Of a stretch of DNA of 64,000 nucleotides, positions 1 to 9,678 are shown piece by piece. Origin of the DNA: an uncultured Clostridia bacterium (GTDB lineage: Bacteria; Bacillota; Clostridia; Oscillospirales; Oscillospiraceae); contig CAMNQX010000002.1 of assembly GCA_946550725.1 (NCBI GenBank), forward strand, positions 62,001 through 126,000, in the 5' to 3' direction. The notes beneath the pieces are model-generated. The model saw nothing but the letters and a program-made list of their open reading frames with translations, did no database searches and had not been told where the DNA came from. Position 1 is the first letter of the stretch; every line of letters starts with the position of its first letter. The translations under genes were made by a program, and so were the position numbers.

Positions 1-1782
1 GGCAGGACGGATGGCGGGATGGAGGCGGTAATTGAGGGCAAAAATGGCCTCCAGCGTCCCGCTGACGGCGCAGAACACCGCGTTTTTCACCTTCAGCCCC
101 TGGGGCAGCTCAATGTGCATGATCTCCATGAACGCCGCCGACCCTACCAGCACCTGCCGGCCGCCGATGACCCCGGACACGCCCCCCTCGTGGAACATGA
201 CCCGGGTCACCTTGCGGTAGATGGTCCCCTGGGTGCGCAGGAGGTCGGAGAAGGGCTTTTCCATGCCGCTGCCCGTCTCCCGGATGAGGGTGGCGGTATA
301 GGAGGCGGCGGTCTCAATGGACAGCTCGCCGCACAGTTTCAGGCCGTTGAGGGTCACGCTGCCCGGCGGGAACAGGTCGCCGTCGGTGAGCACCACCCCC
401 TGCTCCCCCTTGCCCGGGCGGTAGCCGTCCCAGCCGGCCAGAGCCGCGCCCACCTTCGCCAGACGGCTTGTCACCGCCGAAAAAGGCATGGGAAAGACCA
501 AAAACGCTGAAAATCCACACCCGGCGGTGAGGGTGGCCGATAAGCTCCAGAAAAACAGCTCGGGCTTTTGCTGCCCCACCGACGCAAACAGGGAGCACAC
601 CACGCACAGCAGCAGGATCAGCGGTGCGGCGATGTGCTGGGCGCGGGTGATGCCGTCGCTCCCCTGCACCTGACTGCCGTACCCTGTGCTCTCCCCGGAG
701 CTTTTGGCGTAGGCGTCGGCGTTATCCCAAAATTTCTCTTCCAGGGACACCCGGTAGGGCTGGGTGGCCGACCCGGCCACCCGGCAGCTTTGGCGCAGCG
801 CCCGGCGGCGGAGGAACCGCCCCCACAAAGCGAAGAAGATGGCCAGGGCCGCCACACCGCAGTAGGGCATCTGCCCGCCCCGGTCGCCCAGGGTGGGCAT
901 GGTCAGCGCGTCCCCCACCGCCGCCGCCACGGAGAACAGAAGCACGGTCTCCCACTCCAAATGGAGCTTGATAAGGCACCCCAGGCCCTTGCCCAGCACG
1001 TCCAGCCCCACCAGCGCGCTCACCGCCAGCAGCACCGCGCTGATCTGATAGCGAAGGGGGCCGTTCTGGAGGGCGTCGGTCATGGGAAACGGGATGGGCC
1101 AGCCCTTGGGCAGGGCCAGCATCCAGTAGATCTGCGCCAGCGCCAGCACCAGGGCCAACACCGTGCGGGTATGTAAGAAGCCAAGGCCCTTTTTGTACCG
1201 CGCCGCCAGCTGAATGGGCGGCACGTCGGGCTTGGGGCTGCGGTCCCGGTGCCGCTTCCGGGCGGGGGGCACATGGGTCGGCTCCTCCTCCCAGTCCACC
1301 CCCGGCAGCAGCTGTTCCCGCCGCTCCCGCTCGGGGTCGTCAGGCACGTCGTCGGCAGGGAACATCTGCTCGGCGTACTCGTCCGCCTTCTCAAAGAGCT
1401 TGCCGATGCGCCCGGTCATGGAGGTATCCTCCTCGGGAAACTCGATCACGTTCTCCCCGATGTACTTCACCTCCGGCTTTTTCGGCTCAAAGAGCTTCCG
1501 CCGGGGTTTTTTCTCCTCTTTTTCCTTCTCTTTTTCCGCCGGCGGCTCCGGGACCTCAGCGGCCGGTCCCGCCGGGGTTTCCTCCGGTTCCTCCGCAGAT
1601 CCCGGGGTCTCCGGTCCTGGCTGGGGCCCCGCTTCTTCCTGCTCCGGCTCTGGCTCCAAAGTCTCCGGTCCCGGGGTGGGGCTTTCCTCCTCCGGCTCTT
1701 GCGGCGGCTCCGGCTGAGAGGCCGCGGGGCGAGGAGAAAACTCCGCCAAGATCTGTTCTAAGTCCAGCTCATCCTTGTCCAC
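1..1782 (-). CDS. P-type ATPase-like (A/P-domain fold) multi-TM membrane protein with apparently degenerate catalytic motifs; partial at window edge
   Basis: Open minus-strand frame from a GTG at 1782 (RBS-like GAGGAGG upstream) to the window edge. It reads VDKDELDLEQILAEF..., acidic/proline-rich N-terminus, TM stretches (TRTVLALVLALAQIYWMLALP; YCGVAALAIFFALWG; HIAAPLILLLCVVCSLFA), then FPMPFSAVTSRLAKVGAALAGWDG...GVVLTDGDLFPPG...GVSGVIGGRQVLVGSAAFM...AVFCAVSGTLEAIFALNYRLHPAIRP, resembling P-type ATPase blocks. Not in the ORF track because of the GTG start and no stop. Confidence 0.65.
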   Translation of the reverse strand, partial: MDKDELDLEQILAEFSPRPAASQPEPPQEPEEESPTPGPETLEPEPEQEEAGPQPGPETPGSAEEPEETPAGPAAEVPEPPAEKEKEKEEKKPRRKLFEPKKPEVKYIGENVIEFPEEDTSMTGRIGKLFEKADEYAEQMFPADDVPDDPERERREQLLPGVDWEEEPTHVPPARKRHRDRSPKPDVPPIQLAARYKKGLGFLHTRTVLALVLALAQIYWMLALPKGWPIPFPMTDALQNGPLRYQISAVLLAVSALVGLDVLGKGLGCLIKLHLEWETVLLFSVAAAVGDALTMPTLGDRGGQMPYCGVAALAIFFALWGRFLRRRALRQSCRVAGSATQPYRVSLEEKFWDNADAYAKSSGESTGYGSQVQGSDGITRAQHIAAPLILLLCVVCSLFASVGQQKPELFFWSLSATLTAGCGFSAFLVFPMPFSAVTSRLAKVGAALAGWDGYRPGKGEQGVVLTDGDLFPPGSVTLNGLKLCGELSIETAASYTATLIRETGSGMEKPFSDLLRTQGTIYRKVTRVMFHEGGVSGVIGGRQVLVGSAAFMEIMHIELPQGLKVKNAVFCAVSGTLEAIFALNYRLHPAIRPA

Positions 1783-1813
1783 GACCTCACCTCCTCGTTG
1801 TGTTTCGTAAAAT

Positions 1814-2575
1814 TCAGCCCAGCCGCTGACGCACCGCCTCGTAGAGGACAATGGCCGCCGCCGCGCTGGCGTTCAGGGAGTTCAGCTTCCCCCGCATGGG
1901 GATGGCGATGCGCACGTCGCAGGTCTCCTCCACCAGGCGGCTCATGCCGTCTCCCTCGCTGCCGATGACGATAGCCGCGGGGCCTTTCAGATCGGCGTCG
2001 TAAAGCCGGGTGTCCCCCGCCGCCGTGGCGCCGTAGACCCACAGCCCTTCCTTCTTCAGGTCCTTCAGGCAGGCGGTCAGGTTGGGCACCCGGGCCACCG
2101 GCACATGGCTCACCGCCCCGGCGGAGGTCTTGGCCACCACGGCGGTCAGTCCCGCGCTGCGCCGCTTGGGAATGATGACCCCGTGCGCCCCGGCGCACTC
2201 GGCGGTGCGGATGACCGCGCCCAGATTGTGGGGGTCGCTCAACTCGTCGCACACCACCACCAGAGGCGGTTCGTTCTTCTCTTTGGCGGCGGCGAGAATG
2301 TCGGACACGTCCGCGTACTCCCGCACCGAGGTCACGGCGATGACCCCCTGGTGGGAATGGGTGACGCTCATGGCGTCCAGCTTGCGCCGGTCGCACTCCA
2401 CCACCACCGCGCCCTGGCTGCGCGCCTTGGAGGCGATATGGCCCAGGGCGGCGTCCACCTCTCCCTTCGCCAAGTAGACCTTGTCTATAGGAGTTTGCGC
2501 CCGTAGAGCCTCCAGCACGGCGTTGCGGCCTTCCACGATGCCGTCCTCGCCCTGCTGCTTTTCCTTCCAGTCCAC
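1814..2575 (-). CDS. rlmB: 23S rRNA (guanosine-2'-O)-methyltransferase RlmB / TrmH family
   Basis: SpoU signatures: GIVEGRNAVLEALRA, DELSDPHNLGAVIRTAECAGAHGVIIPKRRS, AIVIGSEGDGMSRLVEETCDVRIAIPMRGKLNSLNASAAAAIVLYE. GTG start at 2575 preceded by AAAGGAGG. Confidence 0.93.
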   Translation of the reverse strand: MDWKEKQQGEDGIVEGRNAVLEALRAQTPIDKVYLAKGEVDAALGHIASKARSQGAVVVECDRRKLDAMSVTHSHQGVIAVTSVREYADVSDILAAAKEKNEPPLVVVCDELSDPHNLGAVIRTAECAGAHGVIIPKRRSAGLTAVVAKTSAGAVSHVPVARVPNLTACLKDLKKEGLWVYGATAAGDTRLYDADLKGPAAIVIGSEGDGMSRLVEETCDVRIAIPMRGKLNSLNASAAAAIVLYEAVRQRLG

Positions 2576-2685
2576 GCCCTTCGCCTCCTTTCGCTTCTTT
2601 AACCGAAATATCATATCACACAAACTTCTGTTTGAAAAGTCCCCTGCGTTCATTTTCTCTCTACGGCAACTTTACAGAAAGTTCA

Positions 2686-2714
2686 TTGTAATAACGGTTA
2701 AACTATGATACAAT
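2686..2714 (+). promoter_or_regulatory. sigma70-type promoter of ftsH (TTGTAA-17-TACAAT)
   Basis: TTGTAA 2686-2691, 17-nt spacer, TACAAT 2709-2714. Overlaps the ATG of the ORF-track call at 2705, so translation probably starts at 2768. Confidence 0.6.
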
Positions 2715-2767
2715 ACCTCTCATCTGCAGCGGAAGGCCCTATTTCTTCCAAAAGGAAGGTCATCATA

Positions 2768-4732
2768 ATGAATTCAAACAACAACAATCCCAACAACTCC
2801 GGCGGCAACAAAAACAACCGCAAAAACACCCTGGGCATCCTCACCATCATCATTTGGGCGCTGATCCTCACCGCCGGGATGCAGCTGCTATTCTCCTCTC
2901 TGCGCTCGGACAAGGTGGAGGAGATCCCCTACTCCACCTTCCGTCAGTGGGTCATGGAGGACAAGGTGGCCACGGTGAAGATGACCAACTCCAAATTCAC
3001 TTTCACCCTGGTGGAGGACGAAAAGGCCGCCCAGGAGCAGGAGGAGACCGCTCAGCAGCGCAACCCCTTCCTCCCCGTGGCCAAGGTGACGCCCAAGCAG
3101 TACGCCACCGCCCCGCTGAGCGACGACGACATCATCCCCCTCATGGAGGAGCACGGCGTCAAGGAGTTCGGCACCGACCTGGTGGACCAGTCCACCTACG
3201 TCTGGTCCTTCATTCTCTCCCAGATCCTCCCCATCGTCCTCATGGTGGCGGCGATGCTCCTGCTGTTCCGCTTCATGTCCAGTAAAATGGGCGGCGCGGG
3301 CGGCATCGGCGGCGTGGGCAAGGCCAACGCCAAGGTGTACGTGGAGAAAAAGACCGGCGTCACCTTCGCCGACGTAGCGGGCCAGGACGAGGCCAAGGAG
3401 TCTTTGGAGGAGATCATCGACTTCCTCCACAACCCCGGCAAATACACCGAGATCGGCGCGAAGCTGCCCAAGGGCGCGCTTTTGGTCGGCTCCCCCGGCA
3501 CAGGCAAGACCCTGCTGGCCAAGGCGGTGGCCGGAGAGGCCAACGTCCCCTTCTTCTCCATCTCCGGCTCCGACTTCGTGGAGATGTTCGTGGGCGTAGG
3601 CGCAAGCCGCGTCCGCGACCTGTTCAAGGAGGCCGCCAAAATGGCCCCCTGCATCATCTTTATTGACGAGATCGACACCATCGGCAAGTCCCGGGACAAC
3701 CGCATGGGCGGCAACGACGAGCGGGAGCAGACCCTCAACCAGCTGCTGGCGGAGCTGGACGGCTTCGACCCCACCAAGGGGGTCATTGTCCTGGCCGCCA
3801 CCAACCGCCCCGAGGTGCTGGACAAGGCTTTGCTGCGCCCCGGCCGGTTCGACCGGCGCATCACCGTAGACCGGCCCAACCTGGCGGGCCGTCTGGCCAC
3901 CCTGCAGGTGCACACCCGCAACATCCGTCTGGCGGAGGACGTGGACCTGAACAAGATCGCCCAGGCCACCGCGGGCTGCGTGGGCGCGGACCTGGCCAAC
4001 CTGGTGAACGAGGCCGCCCTTCGGGCCGTCCGCCACGGCCGCAGGGCCGTCAACCAGCAGGACCTTTTGACCTCCTTCGAGCTGGTCATCGCCGGGGCGG
4101 AGAAGAAGGGCACCGTCCTCACCGAGAAGGAAAAGAAGCTCATCGCCTACCACGAGGTGGGCCATGCTCTGGTGGCCTCCAAGCAGAAAGACGATGTGAT
4201 GCCGGTGAGCAAGATCACCATCGTCCCCCACGTCCAGGGCACCCTGGGCTACACCCTCCACCTCCCCGAAGAGGAGAAGTTCCTCATGACTAAGGAGGAC
4301 CTCTTCTCCGAGATCCGCACCCTGCTGGGCGGCCGCTGCGCCGAGGAACTGGTGTTCGGCACCAAGACCTCCGGCGCGGCCAACGACATCGAGCGGGCCA
4401 CCGAGCTGGCCCGCAAGCTGGTGGCCATGTTCGGCATGAGCGACAAATTCGGGGCCATGGGCCTGGCCACCGTACAGAACCAGTATCTGGACGGCGGCTA
4501 CGGCCTCACCTGCGCCCAGGACACCGCCGCCCAGGTGGACGAGGAGGTCCGCAAGATCATTGAGTCCTGCCACAAGGAGGCCCGGGGCATTCTGGAGGAA
4601 AACCGGGCCGACCTGGACGCCGTGGCCACCTACCTGCTGGAAAAGGAGACCATCACCGGCCAGGAGATGATGGCCATCCTCCACGGCGACGATCCCGCCA
4701 ACACCGACAACTACGGGGCGGACCCGCAGTGA
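2768..4732 (+). CDS. ftsH: ATP-dependent zinc metalloprotease FtsH
   Basis: Walker [45 protein letters not shown], zinc motif HEVGH, N-terminal TM. Confidence 0.97.
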   Translation: MNSNNNNPNNSGGNKNNRKNTLGILTIIIWALILTAGMQLLFSSLRSDKVEEIPYSTFRQWVMEDKVATVKMTNSKFTFTLVEDEKAAQEQEETAQQRNPFLPVAKVTPKQYATAPLSDDDIIPLMEEHGVKEFGTDLVDQSTYVWSFILSQILPIVLMVAAMLLLFRFMSSKMGGAGGIGGVGKANAKVYVEKKTGVTFADVAGQDEAKESLEEIIDFLHNPGKYTEIGAKLPKGALLVGSPGTGKTLLAKAVAGEANVPFFSISGSDFVEMFVGVGASRVRDLFKEAAKMAPCIIFIDEIDTIGKSRDNRMGGNDEREQTLNQLLAELDGFDPTKGVIVLAATNRPEVLDKALLRPGRFDRRITVDRPNLAGRLATLQVHTRNIRLAEDVDLNKIAQATAGCVGADLANLVNEAALRAVRHGRRAVNQQDLLTSFELVIAGAEKKGTVLTEKEKKLIAYHEVGHALVASKQKDDVMPVSKITIVPHVQGTLGYTLHLPEEEKFLMTKEDLFSEIRTLLGGRCAEELVFGTKTSGAANDIERATELARKLVAMFGMSDKFGAMGLATVQNQYLDGGYGLTCAQDTAAQVDEEVRKIIESCHKEARGILEENRADLDAVATYLLEKETITGQEMMAILHGDDPANTDNYGADPQ

Positions 4733-4746
4733 CCTGCACTCATATG

Positions 4747-4786
4747 AAAAAAGCGTGCCTCACAGCTTTGTGAGGCACGCTTTTTT
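4747..4786. terminator. Bidirectional intrinsic terminator between convergent ftsH and LysR genes
   Basis: AAAAAAGCGTGCCTCACA-GCTT-TGTGAGGCACGCTTTTTT near-perfect inverted repeat. Confidence 0.9.
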
Positions 4787-4792
4787 GTCCTG

Positions 4793-5662
4793 TTACGTCT
4801 CGCCCCTCAGGATCTCCGCCAAGGCGGCCCGCTCCGGGAGCCGGGGTTCTTTGTAATAGATGCCGTAGGCCACCGCTTCGTCCCATTTCAGCGGCGCAAA
4901 GCTGTAAAAAGGAAACACATTGGTCAAGTTCTCCGTACAGATCATAGCCGCCCGTTTCAGATAGCACTCATTGAAGGTCTTGATGCTGTAATCCGTGATC
5001 TCAAACAGCGCGGCTTGTCCCTCCAGCGCTGTCCAAAGCGCGTCAAACACCCGGCCACGGCCTTTGGTCAGCAGGGCCACAGGCATTCCCGCCAGCGCGT
5101 CCGGCGTCACCGTGCCCTCCACCTTCATCCCCTGGGGAAGCCCTACCCGCAGCGCGTACTGTGATATTTTCCTGGTCAACAGGCCGTGTTCCCGCGCCGT
5201 CTCCTCGTCGTACAGGTCCACGCAGCAGTCGCTGCATGTCCCCACCTCCGCAAACATCCGCTCCATGTCCTTCAGGCTGCTTCCATAATAGACCATGCAG
5301 CTTTGGTTGACGGCGTCTTCTCTGCGCACGCCCCGCCAGGGGGTCACGGTGAAGGAGTCGGCGAAGGTAGACATCATTCCGATCCGCAGAACGTCCGCGT
5401 TGTGTTCCTGCGCCCGTCTCGCCCGCCGCACCGCCAGCGTAAACCGATGCTCCATCCCGCGGCACTCCTCGTAAAACACCTCTCCCGCCGCCGTCAGCGC
5501 GACCCCCTTGCTGCTCCGCGCAAACAATGTCAGCCCTGTGTCCGCCTCCAGCTGGTTCATCCGCCGTTTCACCCCGTTGGGGGTGAGGTACAGCGCCTCC
5601 GCCGCTTTCGAGAAACTCCCCTTCTCTTTGACGCAAAAAAAGGTTTTTATGGCTTCATCCAT
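4793..5662 (-). CDS. LysR-family transcriptional regulator
   Basis: N-terminal wHTH MDEAIKTFFCVKEKGSFSKAAEALYLTPNGVKRRMNQLEADTGLTLFARSSKGVALTAAGE; divergent from an SDR gene. Confidence 0.88.
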   Translation of the reverse strand: MDEAIKTFFCVKEKGSFSKAAEALYLTPNGVKRRMNQLEADTGLTLFARSSKGVALTAAGEVFYEECRGMEHRFTLAVRRARRAQEHNADVLRIGMMSTFADSFTVTPWRGVRREDAVNQSCMVYYGSSLKDMERMFAEVGTCSDCCVDLYDEETAREHGLLTRKISQYALRVGLPQGMKVEGTVTPDALAGMPVALLTKGRGRVFDALWTALEGQAALFEITDYSIKTFNECYLKRAAMICTENLTNVFPFYSFAPLKWDEAVAYGIYYKEPRLPERAALAEILRGET

Positions 5663-5782
5663 ATATTTCACCTGGAACTTCTCGTTCCACCCTTCCGCAC
5701 GAATCAAGTATTCCCATCTTACGCCCTCCGTGTTAGACTGTCAATAGTTTAACAAATTCATTTTTGGGAGGTATTCAGAATC

Positions 5783-6538
5783 ATGGAACGTTTAGACGGC
5801 AAAAGAGTGATCGTCACCGGCGGCACCAGCGGCATGGGCGAGGGTGTCACCAGAGCCTTCCCCAAGCTGGGTGCGAAGGTGGTATTCTGGGGCAGAAACG
5901 AGACGGCCGGGGCCAAGATCCAGGCGGAGAGCGGCGCCACCTTTATCAAAATGGACATTTCTGACGAGGATTCCGTCAAGGCGGCCATGGCGAAGTCTGT
6001 GGAGATCCTGGGTGGGGTAGATGTGCTGGTCAACGCCGCCGGCATTGGTCCTCACTGTCCCGCGGAGGACATCACCAGCGAGTCCTTCCGCCAGGTCTTC
6101 GCCATCAATGTCAATGGCACATTCTACTGCAACGAGGCCGTCTTCCCCCACATGAAGGAGCACGGCGGCACCATCCTCAACTTCTCCAGCGCCAGCGCCT
6201 TCATCAACAGCCCCGGTCAGGCGCATTACGGCGCTTCCAAGGGCGCGGTGAACGTCTGGTCCCGCACCATCGCCCACGAGTGGAAAAAGTACAACATTCG
6301 GGTCAATATGATTGCCCCCTGCATCAAAACCCCCATGTATATGCAGATGCGCCAGATGATGACCCCCGAGCAGCTGGCCGCCCACGACGCCGACATGGCA
6401 AATCTCTGCATCGGCGGTCAGATGGGCGACATGGAGAAGGACTTCCTTCCCCTCATGGCCTTTATGGCCTCCGACGGTGCCCACTTCATCACCGGCCAGA
6501 CCATTTCTGTGGATGGCGGCATCATGATGGTGCGCTGA
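5783..6538 (+). CDS. SDR-family NAD(P)-dependent oxidoreductase
   Basis: VTGGTSGMGEG cofactor motif, VNAAGIGP, YGASK active site, C-terminal GQTISVDGGIMM. Confidence 0.92.
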   Translation: MERLDGKRVIVTGGTSGMGEGVTRAFPKLGAKVVFWGRNETAGAKIQAESGATFIKMDISDEDSVKAAMAKSVEILGGVDVLVNAAGIGPHCPAEDITSESFRQVFAINVNGTFYCNEAVFPHMKEHGGTILNFSSASAFINSPGQAHYGASKGAVNVWSRTIAHEWKKYNIRVNMIAPCIKTPMYMQMRQMMTPEQLAAHDADMANLCIGGQMGDMEKDFLPLMAFMASDGAHFITGQTISVDGGIMMVR

Positions 6539-6686
6539 TCTTCCCTCTTCCAGTTCTCCTCCTTCTTCGTAACGTCGTCGGGCCTTGCGTCCGGCGGCGT
6601 TATTTTTTGCAAACCCCCTTTTCAAGTTCCTGCATTACTGTTATAATATGTACTATCTCCAGCCTAAATAGAGAGGAGCCGTTTCT

Positions 6687-6998
6687 ATGAACCAAGTCAA
6701 GGTCACCATCGCCGAAAAGGAATACACCCTCCTCACCGAGGGCGACCCCGCGTTTACCCACAAGGTCGCCGCCCACGTGGATGAGCAGATCACCCAGCTC
6801 ATGGCCCCCGGCAAGCTCTCTTTGGGCGACGCGGCCATCCTCGCCGCCCTCAACATCACCGAGGAATACTTTCAGGAGGTGGAGGGCGCGGAGAACCTGC
6901 GCCGCCAGCTGAAGGAGTACCTGGACGAGTCCACCAAGCTCAAGCTGGAGCTTTCCGAGACCAAGCGGGAGCTGTTCAAGCAAAAGGGCGCAAAATAA
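6687..6998 (+). CDS. zapA: Cell division protein ZapA
   Basis: MNQVKVTIAEKEYTLLTEGDPAFTHKVAAHVDEQITQLM...LAALNITEEYF; coiled-coil C-terminus. Confidence 0.87.
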   Translation: MNQVKVTIAEKEYTLLTEGDPAFTHKVAAHVDEQITQLMAPGKLSLGDAAILAALNITEEYFQEVEGAENLRRQLKEYLDESTKLKLELSETKRELFKQKGAK

Positions 6999-6999
6999 C

Positions 7000-9045
7000 A
7001 TGGAGCTTCTCTCCCCCGCCGGGTCCCCCGACGCTCTGGTCGCCGCCGTCCAAAACGGCGCAAACGCCGTCTATTTGGGCTGCGGCGACTTTAACGCCCG
7101 CCGCCGGGCCAAGAACTTCTCCCTGGACGATCTGGCCTGGGCGGTGTCCTATTGTCACGTCCGGGGGGTGAAAGTGTACCTGACCCTCAACACCCTTCTG
7201 GCCGATAAGGAGCTGCCCGCCGCCCTGGACACCGCCGCCCGCGCCGACCGTCTGGGGGTGGACGCGGTGCTGGTACAGGACTTAGGGCTGGCCTCACTGC
7301 TCCGCCGCCGCTTTCCCGACCTCCCCCTCCACGGCTCCACCCAGATGACCGTCCACTCCCTGGCCGGAGCGGAATTCTGCGCCCAGCTGGGCATGGAGCG
7401 GGTGGTGCTGAGCCGGGAGCTGGACCGGGACGCCATCGCCCACATCTGCGCCCACAGCCCCATCGAGATCGAGGTGTTTGTTCACGGCGCGCTGTGTATG
7501 TGCTACTCCGGCCAGTGTTTCCTCTCCGCCATGGTGGGTACCCGCAGCGGCAACCGGGGCCTGTGCGCCCAGCCCTGCCGCCTGCCCTACAACGGCGGCA
7601 ATCCCCTGTCCCTCAAGGATATGTCCCTGGCGGGGCATCTTCGGGAGCTGGAGGACATGGGGGTGGCCTGCGTCAAGCTGGAGGGCCGCATGAAGCGGCC
7701 GGAGTATGTGGCGGTGGTCACCTCGGTGTACGCCGTCGCGTTGCGGGAGGGCCGGGAGCCTACCCAGGCCGAGCTGGATTCCCTCCAAAAGGCCTTTTCC
7801 CGCTCCGGCTTTACCCAGGGCTATTTTAACAACAAAAAAGGTCCCGCCATGTTCGGCACCCGGGCCGAGGCCGACGCCCCCGACGAGGGCTTCTACGCCG
7901 CCGCCCGGGCCTCTTACCAAAAGGAACGTCCCCTGGTGGACGTGACCATGACCGCCGCCATCCGCAGCGGGCAGGAGACCACGCTCGCCGTCCGTGATCC
8001 TCAGGGACGGGAAGCCACTGCCCTGGGGCTTCCCCCGGAGGCCGCCCGCACCCGTCCGCTGACGGAGGCAGACGTAGGCGAGCAGCTCTCCAAGACCGGC
8101 GGCACCCCCTACCACGTGGCAGGGCTGACCCTGGACCTGGAACCGGGGCTGTCCGTCCCCAAGTCCGCCCTCAACACCCTGCGGCGGGCGGCGTTGGAGG
8201 AGCTGACCGCCCTGCGCTCCGCGCCGCCCCGGCGGCGGGAGGAAACCGCGTCGCTCCTCCCGCCGGAAAGCGTCTGCGCGGCGGACACGCCCCCGGCCTG
8301 GGCCTTTTCCCTCTCCGATGCGGCGCAGCTTCCCCCCGTTCTCACCGCCGCACCCCACTCCCTCATCGACCTGCCCCTCCACCTGATCGCCGCCCACCCC
8401 GAGGCGGTACAGCAGGCGCTGAACGCCGGGGCGGAGGTGCGGGCGGCTCTGCCCACCATCCTCTGGGACCGGGAGGTACCGGACATTTCCGCCCAGCTGC
8501 GCGCCGCCGCTTCTCTGGGTGTTCACACCGCTCTGGTGAACACCTGGGACGCCGCTTGGCTGGCGAAAGGCGCTGGCTTTGCCCTCCACGGGGACTACGG
8601 CCTGGGCGTTCTCAACGCCCACACTCTGGAGGCCATGGCGGCTCTGGGGTTTGCCCGGGCCACCGTCTCCTTTGAGCAGAAGCTCTCCACCATCCGCCGC
8701 CTTCCTAAGCCTCTGCCGGTGGAGGCCATCATTTACGGTCATCTGCCTTTGATGACCCTGGAGCAGTTCCCCGGCGGCAAGCCCTGCGGCAGTCTGGCGG
8801 ACCGCAAAAACGTCACCTTCCCCGTGGTCCCCGCCCCAGGCGGACGGGCCAGGGTGCTCAACTCCCAGGTGCTTGATCTGGCGGACAAGGAGGAGTGGAA
8901 GACGGCGGGGCTGACCGCCGCCCGGTTCCTCTTCACCGTGGAAACCCCACAGGAATGTGGAAAGGTCATAAAGCATTACGTCGATTCCGTCCCGCCCGCT
9001 CCCGGTTCCTTTACCCGGGGGCTGTATTACCGGGACGTGGAATAA
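7000..9045 (+). CDS. Peptidase U32 family protein (collagenase-like / tRNA hydroxylation-associated)
   Basis: MELLSPAGSPDALVAAVQNGANAVYLG, EVFVHGALCMCYSGQCFLSAMVGTRSGNRGLCAQPCRLPY, SLKDM; long U32 form. Confidence 0.93.
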   Translation: MELLSPAGSPDALVAAVQNGANAVYLGCGDFNARRRAKNFSLDDLAWAVSYCHVRGVKVYLTLNTLLADKELPAALDTAARADRLGVDAVLVQDLGLASLLRRRFPDLPLHGSTQMTVHSLAGAEFCAQLGMERVVLSRELDRDAIAHICAHSPIEIEVFVHGALCMCYSGQCFLSAMVGTRSGNRGLCAQPCRLPYNGGNPLSLKDMSLAGHLRELEDMGVACVKLEGRMKRPEYVAVVTSVYAVALREGREPTQAELDSLQKAFSRSGFTQGYFNNKKGPAMFGTRAEADAPDEGFYAAARASYQKERPLVDVTMTAAIRSGQETTLAVRDPQGREATALGLPPEAARTRPLTEADVGEQLSKTGGTPYHVAGLTLDLEPGLSVPKSALNTLRRAALEELTALRSAPPRRREETASLLPPESVCAADTPPAWAFSLSDAAQLPPVLTAAPHSLIDLPLHLIAAHPEAVQQALNAGAEVRAALPTILWDREVPDISAQLRAAASLGVHTALVNTWDAAWLAKGAGFALHGDYGLGVLNAHTLEAMAALGFARATVSFEQKLSTIRRLPKPLPVEAIIYGHLPLMTLEQFPGGKPCGSLADRKNVTFPVVPAPGGRARVLNSQVLDLADKEEWKTAGLTAARFLFTVETPQECGKVIKHYVDSVPPAPGSFTRGLYYRDVE

Positions 9046-9065
9046 CCTCCAAAGCAGGTGATACA

Positions 9066-9527
9066 ATGGAACTTTCCATCAAACGGCTGTCGGAACACGC
9101 CGTCCTCCCACAATACGCCACCCCCGGCTCCGCGGGGCTGGACCTCTGCGCCTGTCTGGACGCGCCCCTCACCCTGGAGCGGCACGCCGCCGGCGCGGAC
9201 CGGGGCCGCTGGAACTGCGCTAAGGTGCCTACCGGCCTTGCCATGGCCATCCCCGAGGGATATGTGGGGCTGATCTTTGCCCGCTCGGGCCTGGCGACCA
9301 AGCACGGCCTGACCCCCGCCAACTGCGTCGGGGTCATTGACAGCGACTACCGGGGCGAGATCGTGGTGGCTCTGGTCAATCTGGGGGCGGAGGACTATGT
9401 GATCCAGCCCGGCGAGCGCATCGCCCAGCTGGTCATCGTCCCCTGCGCCCAGCCCACCCTGACCGAGGCCGAGACCCTCCCCGAGACCCTTCGGGGCACG
9501 GGCGGCTTCGGGTCTACGGGAAAATAG
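9066..9527 (+). CDS. dut: dUTP diphosphatase
   Basis: ATPGSAGLDLCA, ARSGLATKHGL, GVIDSDYRGEI, PGERIAQLVI, RGTGGFGSTG: trimeric dUTPase motifs I-V. Confidence 0.95.
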   Translation: MELSIKRLSEHAVLPQYATPGSAGLDLCACLDAPLTLERHAAGADRGRWNCAKVPTGLAMAIPEGYVGLIFARSGLATKHGLTPANCVGVIDSDYRGEIVVALVNLGAEDYVIQPGERIAQLVIVPCAQPTLTEAETLPETLRGTGGFGSTGK

Positions 9528-9662
9528 AAGCGTGAGCATAGGCGCGCCGCCGGGGATGGACCGGAGCGAGGGCCGAATTGGTAAGGTGGCGTAGCCGCCG
9601 CGATTTGGCCCGAGACGGAGGGAAGCCACGGCGAGAAGCGCGCCCAATGCGAGCGTGACAGC
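9528..9662. repeat. Structured intergenic repeat element, copy 1 (between dut and maf)
   Basis: Shares a near-identical ~75-nt core (GATGGACCGGAGCGAGGGCCGAATTGGTAAGG..GGC...GCCGCCGCGATTTGGCCCGAGACGGAGGGAAG) with 48131-48264. Flanking arms differ in sequence but are self-complementary in each copy. Confidence 0.85.
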
Positions 9663-9678
9663 AAAAGGAGGTTTCCCC

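Noticed and set aside
1214-1761. Plus-strand Ser/Gly- and Arg/Leu-rich ORFs
   Set aside because: Antisense to the proline/glutamate-rich N-terminus of the P-type-ATPase-like gene; repetitive translations are an artefact of its codon composition.
2705-2767. ftsH start at 2705 as in the ORF track
   Set aside because: That ATG lies inside the predicted promoter (-10 at 2709-2714); [13 protein letters not shown] at 2768 with an upstream AAGGAAGG is more plausible.
2888-4684. Long antisense ORF opposite ftsH
   Set aside because: Composition is a mirror of the FtsH coding strand; no recognisable protein motifs. The same applies to 7294-9066, 11560-13662 and 13666-15522 on the minus strand.
9395-9664. 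Small ORFs in the structured repeat (LPSVSGQIAAATPPYQFGPRSGPS; also around 47890-48365)
   Set aside because: Found in both repeat copies and driven by the conserved nucleotide core; base changes follow RNA/DNA pairing rather than codons. Not a protein family.
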